Translations under genes and position numbers: made by a program | In this document: positions 26,401 to 33,089 of the stretch, one piece after another | How the letters are laid out: every line of letters begins with the position of its first letter | How positions within the stretch are numbered: position 1 is the first letter of the stretch | Source of the DNA: Muribaculaceae bacterium | Lineage (GTDB): Bacteria > Bacteroidota > Bacteroidia > Bacteroidales > Muribaculaceae | DNA length: 64,000 bases | Assembly: GCA_017405965.1 (NCBI GenBank) | Contig: JAFQZK010000037.1 | Coordinates: 124,001-188,000 of the forward strand | Reading direction: 5' to 3' | Notes under the pieces: generated by a model | The model's input: the letters and a program-made list of their open reading frames with translations, nothing else | Database searches by the model: none | Told to the model about the DNA's origin: nothing

Positions 26401-27013
26401 TGGCAATGTAAGCCCGCTTGATGCGCGTATTGCCATTGGCATCCTTGAACATGGTGTGCTGGAAGTCAATACCATCGTCAATAACACCGACTACTACACC
26501 CGTGCCCTTGAAGGCCTGAGGAAGACCGGCCGCGATGGCGTCAGAAGTGTAGTTGAGCACGTCATCGGTGTTGGTGTAATAACGGGCCCTGTCGGTCTTA
26601 ATAGCAACCTTGCGGGCCACGTTCACCTCCAGAACCTCGGGAAGCTCGGCCACTTTCTCAATGATGTCAACAGGAATCATCGCGGTGACGAAACCGTTGA
26701 AACGCTCTTGAATTTCCACACCCATGCTCTCGAGCTTGGCAGTGCGGTTGGGATCGACATGAATAAACGCCGACACCATGTCAATGCCGTTGATGCGCTC
26801 GGCTGGAGCAATCAATCGCTCTACCGGCCTGGTGCGCAATAATGGGGCACGTGACGGCTGTGTGGGGCCAGCCACTTTCATATCCAGGGAAATCTTGCCG
26901 TCACGCTCAGCAATGAACAACTGAGTCGAGGCGGACAATTTCTCATTAATACCTGCAATGGCACTGATACTGATCATCAGAGCCATCGCACAAAACAATA
27001 AAACTTTCTTCAT
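23426..27013 (-). CDS. Secreted subtilisin-like (S8) protease with Ig-like repeats and dockerin
   Basis: 1195-residue exported serine protease. Signal peptide residues 1-20; a propeptide-like region to about 140; S8 catalytic domain about 165-680 with Asp179 (VIDDGID), His230 (SHGTHTS), oxyanion Asn332 (AAGNE) and Ser615 (GTSMSTP). Three similar beta domains follow (about 688-955), each beginning with a line like NPTSLSFNATTGQNVTKTF; then a fibronectin-like segment and a dockerin-type pair GDVNHDYSVNITDVTLLI and DVNGDGVVNISDVTTLI near the C-terminus. All catalytic residues are intact. It has no obvious sorting tail and ends RRSNSIRF. The promoter is at 27071-27103. Probably degrades host or dietary protein outside the cell. 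Confidence 0.93.
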   Translation of the reverse strand: MKKVLLFCAMALMISISAIAGINEKLSASTQLFIAERDGKISLDMKVAGPTQPSRAPLLRTRPVERLIAPAERINGIDMVSAFIHVDPNRTAKLESMGVEIQERFNGFVTAMIPVDIIEKVAELPEVLEVNVARKVAIKTDRARYYTNTDDVLNYTSDAIAAGLPQAFKGTGVVVGVIDDGIDFQHTMFKDANGNTRIKRAYIARGAGSFTTYTNITSSSPTTDDSGESHGTHTSSTAAGSEITVGTTVYGGMAPESSLVLVGCGSYLYNTNIANGIKYIFDYADSQNMPAVCSISLGTHNGPHDGTGELASTYAQYAGNNPNHIIVCAAGNEAGGDYGMQYSGGTASSSTPFSTVLNGCYYPYNGYGTTYLNRMYQGYDVFYARTANKTLACKLHVVNTSDNSVVWTSNAITSSTSSVSGITTYFDRSPQVTISRNSYNSKYYVQLSFNQMSKKSAYNDRKYVLAVSVYPTSGSCVIDGWDVSGYNAFGTFSGTYNGYTFVAGSDDCSICDECASENVISVGAYASKRTVRDYNGSSHSLYYTLNDIAYFSSYQAAGSGPTGVAKPDICAPGATIVAGINHYDSNYMNSQLADYGLYLVYNNGASSLGNMDGTSMSTPCAAGIIALYLQAAKYAGKTLNTAAVRDVFANTAIHDSYTSKKNFGPNGKINALEGIKYILGEAGLPQPELTVSPESLTFTANVGETVTKTFTVTGTDLLGDVTLSLSGSSVYSISPTTITPAEAAEGKTVTVTYAPTVSGTQTGTVTLSTVAIDSKTVSLSGTAARVPTLNVNPAELSFNAEVGQSVTQTFVVSGSNLTSGTSVQLSVGGENSSMFTIDKTNLTRTAVQNGATVTVTYRPTAGGTHNAVVTISGGGAAESKTVTLTGVAPEPVRTITVNPTSLSFNATTGQNVTKTFTVTGTNLSGNLSLSLSNGNGIYRIDKTSITASEAAAGAVVTVTYSPTVAGTSNATVTVSGGGAEAVTVALSGTAELLKSVPVMLPADEAFITSTSFRADWTDETPEANVVSYTLEVNTVTSLKLANNLPIAGATARFTAVSPMFRAGETGDGSYRLITGITPDKFYVVNDLFAGGTFVYRVKAVYADGTESDWSNTQEVTLLEPGHGYAPGDVNHDYSVNITDVTLLISNAMGTDNGICPTCADVNGDGVVNISDVTTLINMVNSQTAKIQRRSNSIRF

Positions 27014-27070
27014 AAAAATTGTAGTTAATGATATAGTAAATTAAATGTGCAATTATTTTCAAAAAAGCGT

Positions 27071-27103
27071 GCAAATTTAATTACTATATTTCAATATCCC
27101 AAA
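27071..27103 (-). promoter_or_regulatory. Promoter of the subtilase gene
   Basis: Minus strand: TTTG (27103-27100), 20 bases, TAAATTTGC (27079-27071). Predicted start near 27065; leader about 50 bases. Confidence 0.75.
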
Positions 27104-27497
27104 AATATTCCACAAAAAAGCCTAAAAATCAAGCAAAAGGAATTATGCGCGATCCTCTATTCATTCCTTCAGCATCCCATACTCAGACACGCCTTCAATG
27201 CATTGACCAACAACAAGTGTTTGAGCGACATACCACATCTCGCAGGCTTCAAATGTTAAACGTCTTTCACTCATTTCTAAAAAAATGTTACATGAGCACA
27301 AGTGCTAAAAAACGGGCAAAAAACAACAAAAAAAAGGCAAAAATCAGACAAAAATCAAAGACGTAGCCTTAACAGTAATTAACTATTTTTTACTGCAATT
27401 TCGTAAAATCCTAGTGTTTCTTCATTCTATGGTCAATTTTTAACAAAAATAAACTGATTTTTTAGATTCATTTATATCTTTATTTGAAAAAAGGCTG
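27104..27497. other. AT-rich intergenic region without supported gene
   Basis: The gap between the subtilase and inositol-phosphate synthase genes is 602 bases. Apart from the two promoter elements it contains A-rich runs (27290-27360) and a small dyad AGCAC-AA-GTGCT at about 27296-27307. Short frames encode low-complexity Lys/Gln-rich peptides that I do not accept as genes. Confidence 0.5.
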
Positions 27498-27506
27498 TAA
27501 ATTTGC
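27498..27506 (+). promoter_or_regulatory. Probable -7 box of the inositol-phosphate synthase gene
   Basis: TAAATTTGC matches the -7 box exactly, but the nearest TTTG (27483-27486) is only 11 bases away and no good -33 box was found at the usual distance. Predicted start near 27512, leader about 104 bases. Confidence 0.45.
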
Positions 27507-27615
27507 GCCGTTTTTCCCACGTTGAATAATCCGTCTCAAGGATTGATTATCACAAAAGATGAAAACCATCAAAGAGAAGAAAAACAAGTTAACATTAAAA
27601 TAAGAAGAAAAAATT

Positions 27616-28923
27616 ATGGCAAAAGAAATCGTTAAGCCCGCTACCGGCAAGTTAGGTATCATGGTAGTAGGATTAGGTGCCGTGAGCACCACGTTCATGA
27701 CTGGTGTGATGATGGCTCGCAAGGGTCTTGCAAAGCCCGTCGGCAGCATGACACAGTATGACAAGATTCGCGTAGGAACAGGCGAGAACAAGAAGTACTT
27801 ACACTATAATGAGATCGTATCGATGCCCAGCCTCGATGACCTGGTGTTCGCAGCATGGGACGTATTCCCTGTTAACGCTTATGAGAGCGCCATCAATGCA
27901 GAGGTATTGAAGGAGAAGGACATTGAGCCCGTTAAGGACGAGTTGTTGAAGATCAAGCCCCTGAAGGCCGCTTTCGACAAGAACTACGCAAAGCGTCTTG
28001 ACGGCGACAACGTTAAGCAGTGCAAGGATCGCTGGGACATGACCGAACAGGTACGTGAGGACATCCGCAACTTCAAGAAAGAGACTGGCGTTGACCGCGT
28101 TGTTGTTCTTTGGGCAGCATCGACCGAGATCTACGTCGAGCCCGACATGAAGTATCATGGCACCCTGGCAGCCCTGGAGCAGGCCATGAAGGACAATGTT
28201 GTTGACAAGATTGCTCCCTCGATGTGCTACGCTTATGCAGCGCTGGCCGAGGATTGCCCCTTCATCATGGGTGCTCCCAACACCACCGTCGACATCCCCG
28301 CCATGTGGGAGATGTCCGAGAAGACTAAAGTGCCCATCGCCGGTAAGGACTTCAAGACTGGCCAGACCCTGGTGAAGAGCGGTTTCGCTCCCATCATCGG
28401 CACCCGCATGCTCGGTCTGAGCGGTTGGTTCTCGACCAACATTCTGGGTAACCGCGACGGCCTCGTGCTCGACGAGCCCGCCAACTTCCGCACCAAGGAG
28501 GTGAGCAAGCTCTCGACCCTCGAGTCGATTCTCGTTGCCGAAGAGCAGCCCGACCTGTATAAGGACTACTTCCACAAGGTACGCATCAACTACTACCCGC
28601 CACGCAACGACAACAAGGAGGGCTGGGACAACATCGACATCTTCGGCTGGATGAACTATCCCATGCAGATCAAGATCAACTTCCTGTGCCGCGATTCTAT
28701 TCTCGCCGCCCCGTTGTGCCTCGACCTGTGTCTGCTCATCGACCTGGCTCACCGTGCCGGTCGCTGGGGCACTCAGCGCTTCTTGAGCTTCTTCCTCAAG
28801 AGCCCGATGCACGACTACACCAAGAACGAGATCCCCGTTAACCACCTGTTCCAGCAGTATGTAATGCTGAAGAACTTCATGCGCGAGATGGGTGGCTATC
28901 CCGCCGACGAGGAAATCGATTAA
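27616..28923 (+). CDS. ino1: Myo-inositol-1-phosphate synthase
   Basis: NAD-dependent isomerase that turns glucose 6-phosphate into 1D-myo-inositol 3-phosphate. 435 residues; N-terminal Rossmann motif LGIMVVGLGAVSTTFMTG, then FAAWDVFPVNAYESA, and the conserved central blocks TGQTLVKSGFAPIIGTRMLG and KIRINYYPPRNDNKEGWDNIDIFGW. The architecture fits the bacterial clade found in gut Bacteroidetes, where the product feeds inositol phospholipid and sphingolipid synthesis. No phosphatidylinositol-phosphate synthase or phosphatase gene lies beside it here, unlike the clustered arrangement described in Bacteroides thetaiotaomicron. It is a single-gene unit with its own terminator at 28960-29000. Confidence 0.92.
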   Translation: MAKEIVKPATGKLGIMVVGLGAVSTTFMTGVMMARKGLAKPVGSMTQYDKIRVGTGENKKYLHYNEIVSMPSLDDLVFAAWDVFPVNAYESAINAEVLKEKDIEPVKDELLKIKPLKAAFDKNYAKRLDGDNVKQCKDRWDMTEQVREDIRNFKKETGVDRVVVLWAASTEIYVEPDMKYHGTLAALEQAMKDNVVDKIAPSMCYAYAALAEDCPFIMGAPNTTVDIPAMWEMSEKTKVPIAGKDFKTGQTLVKSGFAPIIGTRMLGLSGWFSTNILGNRDGLVLDEPANFRTKEVSKLSTLESILVAEEQPDLYKDYFHKVRINYYPPRNDNKEGWDNIDIFGWMNYPMQIKINFLCRDSILAAPLCLDLCLLIDLAHRAGRWGTQRFLSFFLKSPMHDYTKNEIPVNHLFQQYVMLKNFMREMGGYPADEEID

Positions 28924-28959
28924 TCACAACAGCGACAAAACAATAACTGTCTATATCGG

Positions 28960-29000
28960 CATGAGGCGATTGCTCTCCAGCAGTTGCCTCATGTCTTTTT
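28960..29000 (+). terminator. Terminator after ino1
   Basis: Fifteen-pair stem CATGAGGCGATTGCT / AGCAGTTGCCTCATG (two G-U pairs) with loop CTCC, followed by TCTTTTT. Confidence 0.88.
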
Positions 29001-29044
29001 ATACATTTTTGACATTCCTATTTCTTTTTTTTCTCAAATTATCA

Positions 29045-29077
29045 TTTGTCAGTTCAATTCATTTGCAGTAAATTTGC
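29045..29077 (+). promoter_or_regulatory. Promoter of the tyrosine-kinase gene
   Basis: TTTG at 29045-29048, 20 bases, TAAATTTGC at 29069-29077. Predicted start near 29083, leader about 78 bases. Confidence 0.78.
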
Positions 29078-29160
29078 AGCGAATTATGCACCAACGGCAG
29101 CCGATGCCACTAAAGCAGCATAATTTCAAGCACTTACAAAAGAATATAATTTAGCTTAGC

Positions 29161-31608
29161 ATGCAACAGATAATTCAAGAAGACGTAATGGCCAAAGTGG
29201 CCGCCGAGGAGAAAAAGAAAAAACGGGCACGCACTGGCATCAAGTGGGACAGATTGTTCATGGCTTGTGCCTACAACTGGTACTGGTTTGTTCTGTCAAT
29301 GATCCTATTTGCCTGCATCTCCTACCTTTATGCAAAGACACAGCCTCAATTCTATGTGGCCAAGTCCTCTATCCTGATCAGGTCCAAGGACAGCGCCCAG
29401 GGCACCCCGTCAATGACATTCAGCGACCTCGGCCTCAATACGGTGAACTACATTCCCAACGAGCCTTACAAACTCAGGTCATCGAGAATCATGGAGATTG
29501 TGGTCAACTCTCTTGGACTTAACGTCCAGTACTTCGGCCACATGTTCCTGCGCGACGTGAATATCTACAAAGATACTCCCGTCACCATCACTCCTCTCAA
29601 GGAAGTCACTCGAGGATTCACGGTCACCATCGTCCCCAAGAGCGAGGAAGAATACGAGTTCCAAGTGAACAACGGTCAATGGAAAAAGGCACATTTCGGT
29701 ACCAAGGTGAATACCGAATTCGGCCCTATCGCCATCACTAAGACCGACAAGTTCAACGAAGGCCACATCGACTTCAATATCATTGTCAAGGTCAGCAATC
29801 CGAACGTTGTGGCACGCAGCCTTGCCAACTCACTGGTTGTTGAACTCGCCGATCAGCATAGTGACATTCTGAATCTTGCCATCCGCGGCCAGAATGCTCA
29901 GATGTGTGCCGACATCCTCAATGCCCTTGTAGTGGCATACAACCAGGAAGGCATCAACGACATGAACCAAGTGGCCCGCAGCACCGAGGCCTTTATCGCC
30001 GAACGTGTTGCTGACCTGTCCAAGGACTTGAGTGGCGTGGATAACGAGGTGGCCATCCTCACTGCCAATTCGGCCAACTCCCTCATGCTGGGTAACTCGG
30101 CGAACGCCATGCGCCAAATCGATCAGACAGAGAACACCAACCTCGAAATCAACTTGGCGGCCCAAATACGCAGCTTCATCGCCAACATGGGCCCCAATGA
30201 GCTCATTCCCGCCAACACGGGCATGAACAACGCCGGCATCTCCAGCCAGATCGATCAGTACAATATCGCGATGCAGGATTACCAGAAGATCTCGGCTTCT
30301 TCTAGCGCCGAGAACCCTGTGATGAAAGAGCTCTCCTCATCGCTCGCTTCACAAAAGAAGAATATCATCGCCAGTCTCGACAGCTACATCGCCACGCTGC
30401 GAACCAAGCAGAGCCAGGCACAGCGATTGCAGAGCGTAGCCCAGAGCAGCATGACGGCCAACCCGTCACACGAGAAAGCCATTACCGAGGTGACCCGCCA
30501 ACAGAAGATCAAGGAGCAACTTTACCTCTACCTCCTCAACAAGCGCGAAGAGAACGCTCTGCAGATGGCTATCACCGAGCCCAACGCCAAGGTGATGGAG
30601 CCCGCCATTCCCAATCCTGTTCCTGTTTCAGCGCCTTTGACCCGTATCGTCCTCACCGGTATGATTATCGGCTTACTTATACCCGCGCTGGTACTCTACG
30701 GTGTATTCTGGTACTTCTCGCTTGACAAGACAATCCATACAAGACGTGAGGTTGAGGAAGTGTGCGATTTGCCCATCCTGGGTGAGTTGCCGGCCAAGAA
30801 AGCCAATGTCACTGGCGAGATTGTGGTTAACGAGACCTCTAACGACCGCATGAACGAGGCCTTCCGAATAGTGCGCAACAACCTTGACTTTGTCACGAAC
30901 CAGAACAAACCCGATGGCGAGGGCACTGTCATCCAGTTCACTTCGACCATGTCTGGTGAAGGTAAGAGTTTTGTTGCGGTTAACTTGGCTTTGTCCTACA
31001 CCTACATCAATAAGCGCGTCATCGTAGTCGACCTTGACTTGCGTAAAGGTAAATTCTCGGAGTATGTCGGCGTGCAGGACGGTAGAGGAGCTTCGGCCTA
31101 CCTGTCAGGCAAAGAGACTGACCTGAACAAGGTCATCCACCGCGATGCTTTGCACGAGGGCTTCGACATCATCAGTGTCGGTGCTATTCCGCCCAACCCC
31201 ACTGCACTGCTGTTGAGTGAGAACATGAGCAAGATGATTGATCAGCTCAAGAAAGAATACGACTATGTCATCCTTGATACTGTGCCTTACAACCTGATCG
31301 CCGATGCTGCTGTCGTCAACCGTTTTGCCGACCTCACCATCTATGTCATCCGTGACGGCAAGGTTGAACAACAGTACATGTATGAGCTCGAGCGTCTGGC
31401 CGATGAGCGCAAGATCAAGAACCTAACCATCCTCATCAACGATATCAAGGTGAGCAAGACGCGTTACAACTACTCTTACGCTTACGGTTATGGTAAGGGC
31501 TACGGTTACGGTTACGGATATGGCTACGGATATGGTTACGGCGGCGATAGCGGCGGTTACTATATCGATGACACACCCAAGGATCGCGAGAAGCCCATCA
31601 AAGGATAA
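29161..31608 (+). CDS. Wzc-like BY-kinase / polysaccharide chain-length protein
   Basis: Inner-membrane co-polymerase and tyrosine autokinase of 815 residues that controls export and length of a surface polysaccharide. N-terminal cytoplasmic basic stretch, first membrane helix about residues 38-58 (WFVLSMILFACISYLYA), a Wzz-type periplasmic domain with long coiled coil, second helix about 495-520, then the kinase: Walker A STMSGEGKS (about 597), Walker A' VVDLDLRKG (about 621), Walker B YVILDTVP (about 701). The tail has a tyrosine cluster made of repeated YG (about 771-800). An alternative ATG at 29188 (MAKVAAEEKKKK) is equally plausible as start. Paired with UDP-sugar dehydrogenase; no Wza-like export gene is adjacent. 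Confidence 0.92.
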   Translation: MQQIIQEDVMAKVAAEEKKKKRARTGIKWDRLFMACAYNWYWFVLSMILFACISYLYAKTQPQFYVAKSSILIRSKDSAQGTPSMTFSDLGLNTVNYIPNEPYKLRSSRIMEIVVNSLGLNVQYFGHMFLRDVNIYKDTPVTITPLKEVTRGFTVTIVPKSEEEYEFQVNNGQWKKAHFGTKVNTEFGPIAITKTDKFNEGHIDFNIIVKVSNPNVVARSLANSLVVELADQHSDILNLAIRGQNAQMCADILNALVVAYNQEGINDMNQVARSTEAFIAERVADLSKDLSGVDNEVAILTANSANSLMLGNSANAMRQIDQTENTNLEINLAAQIRSFIANMGPNELIPANTGMNNAGISSQIDQYNIAMQDYQKISASSSAENPVMKELSSSLASQKKNIIASLDSYIATLRTKQSQAQRLQSVAQSSMTANPSHEKAITEVTRQQKIKEQLYLYLLNKREENALQMAITEPNAKVMEPAIPNPVPVSAPLTRIVLTGMIIGLLIPALVLYGVFWYFSLDKTIHTRREVEEVCDLPILGELPAKKANVTGEIVVNETSNDRMNEAFRIVRNNLDFVTNQNKPDGEGTVIQFTSTMSGEGKSFVAVNLALSYTYINKRVIVVDLDLRKGKFSEYVGVQDGRGASAYLSGKETDLNKVIHRDALHEGFDIISVGAIPPNPTALLLSENMSKMIDQLKKEYDYVILDTVPYNLIADAAVVNRFADLTIYVIRDGKVEQQYMYELERLADERKIKNLTILINDIKVSKTRYNYSYAYGYGKGYGYGYGYGYGYGYGGDSGGYYIDDTPKDREKPIKG

Positions 31609-31625
31609 CAACTATTGATCATTCT

Positions 31626-31662
31626 GCATTCGGGTTTCACATGACTTGTGGAACCCGAATGC
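31626..31662 (+). terminator. Hairpin between kinase and ugd
   Basis: Fifteen-pair stem GCATTCGGGTTTCAC / GTGGAACCCGAATGC with one G-U pair and loop ATGACTT. It is followed by ATCTTAAAAAC, not by a real T-run, so it may attenuate or stabilise the message rather than end it. Located 18 bases after the kinase stop and 24 bases before the ugd start. Confidence 0.6.
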
Positions 31663-31686
31663 ATCTTAAAAACAACTCATCAACAT

Positions 31687-33009
31687 ATGAAAATTGCGGT
31701 TGTAGGCACTGGATATGTAGGACTTGTCACCGGCACCTGTTTCAGTGAAATGGGTGTGCATGTGACCTGCGTCGATGTCGACAAACAGAAGATTGACTCC
31801 TTGAACAAGGGCCTGATTCCCATCTATGAACCTGGACTGGAGACATTGGTCAACAAGAACCGCAAGTCGGGCAGACTGCGCTTCACTACAAGTCTTCAAG
31901 ACGTCATCAACGAGGTGGACATCATCTTCAGCGCCGTCGGCACCCCACCCGACGAAGATGGCAGCGCCGACTTGAAGTACGTTCTTGATGTTGCCCGCAC
32001 CATCGGACAGCACATCAACCGCTATGTGCTGGTAGTGACCAAGAGCACGGTTCCTGTCGGCACCGCCACCAAGGTCAAGGAGGTCATCAATCAAGAGTTG
32101 CGCCAGCGCGGTGTGGACATCCCCTTCGACGTGGCCAGCAACCCTGAGTTCCTGAAAGAAGGCAATGCTGTCAAGGACTTCACGAGCCCCGACCGTGTGG
32201 TTGTGGGTGTTGAAAGCGAAAGGGCCCGTAAACTGATGGCTCGCCTCTACAAGCCCTTCATGATCGTGAGCGATAGACTCATTTTCACCGACATTCCGTC
32301 GGCCGAGATGATCAAGTATGCTGCCAACTCGATGCTGGCTACCCGCATCAGTTTCATGAACGATATCGCCAACCTGTGTGAACTGGTGGGCGCCGACGTG
32401 AACATGGTGCGCAAGGGCATAGGCAGCGACACCCGCATCGGCAAGAAATTCCTGTATGCAGGCTGCGGTTACGGTGGCTCCTGTTTCCCGAAGGACGTCA
32501 AGGCCTTGATCAAAACGGCGGCCGACCACGGTTATCCCATGCGTGTCCTGCAGGCAGTTGAGGAGGTCAATGCCGACCAGAAGCTTGTCCTCTACCGCAA
32601 AATCGTGAACTGCTATGGTGGCGATGAGGCCCAGCTCCAGGGCAAGAAAGTCGCTATCTGGGGCCTTTCGTTTAAGCCCGAGACCGATGATATGCGCGAA
32701 GCGCCGTCTCTCGTCCTCATCGACCTGCTGCTCAAGGCAGGAGCGCGAGTCAAGGTCTATGACCCCGTTGCGATGGATGAATGCCGACGCCGCATCGGCG
32801 ACAAGGTGGACTACGCCACCGACATGTATGATGCTGCCGATGGTGCCGACGCCCTGATGCTGGTGACTGAGTGGAAAGAACTGCGAATGCCCAACATGGA
32901 AACCCTGCAAAGCAAAATGGCAGGCCGTCTTATCCTTGACGGTCGCAACATCCTTGACGGTGAGGAACTGCGACAGGCAGGGTTTGAATACCACTGCATC
33001 GGTAAATAA
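31687..33009 (+). CDS. ugd: UDP-glucose/GDP-mannose 6-dehydrogenase family
   Basis: 440-residue NAD-dependent enzyme that oxidises a nucleotide sugar twice to the uronic acid (UDP-glucuronate is the most likely product). Rossmann motif MKIAVVGTGYVGLVTGTCF, VTKSTVPVGTA, NPEFLKEGNAV, and the catalytic cysteine Cys266 in YGGSCFPKD; the C-terminal domain has WGLSFKPETDDMREAPS. The ATG at 31687 is chosen since the preceding in-frame codons lie within the hairpin. In other bacteria Wzc-type kinases phosphorylate Ugd, and the adjacency here fits such control. UDP-N-acetyl sugar dehydrogenase is an alternative I consider less likely. Confidence 0.92.
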   Translation: MKIAVVGTGYVGLVTGTCFSEMGVHVTCVDVDKQKIDSLNKGLIPIYEPGLETLVNKNRKSGRLRFTTSLQDVINEVDIIFSAVGTPPDEDGSADLKYVLDVARTIGQHINRYVLVVTKSTVPVGTATKVKEVINQELRQRGVDIPFDVASNPEFLKEGNAVKDFTSPDRVVVGVESERARKLMARLYKPFMIVSDRLIFTDIPSAEMIKYAANSMLATRISFMNDIANLCELVGADVNMVRKGIGSDTRIGKKFLYAGCGYGGSCFPKDVKALIKTAADHGYPMRVLQAVEEVNADQKLVLYRKIVNCYGGDEAQLQGKKVAIWGLSFKPETDDMREAPSLVLIDLLLKAGARVKVYDPVAMDECRRRIGDKVDYATDMYDAADGADALMLVTEWKELRMPNMETLQSKMAGRLILDGRNILDGEELRQAGFEYHCIGK

Positions 33010-33028
33010 TCCTTCCCTACAATAAACG

Positions 33029-33072
33029 ACAGAGCGGCTGTTTCTTCCCGAACACAGCCGCTCTGTTGTTAT
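33029..33072. terminator. Bidirectional terminator between ugd and endonuclease genes
   Basis: Perfect 13-pair stem ACAGAGCGGCTGT / ACAGCCGCTCTGT with a 12-base loop, then TGTTATT. The flanking genes converge. Confidence 0.88.
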
Positions 33073-33089
33073 TGATTATTGACAAGCGG

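Noticed and set aside
27047-27366. Small plus-strand frames of 70 and 73 codons before ino1
   Set aside because: AT-rich, Lys/Gln low-complexity products with no promoter or start context; they overlap the subtilase promoter.
31470-31560. Tandem short repeats that might be a CRISPR-like or VNTR element
   Set aside because: They are codons of the Tyr-Gly tail of the kinase, in frame; there are no spacers. No CRISPR array was seen anywhere.
31666-32994. A 442-codon open frame antisense to ugd
   Set aside because: It mirrors the ugd codons, has low-complexity His/Val/Asp composition and no motif; ugd on the other strand has full family signatures.
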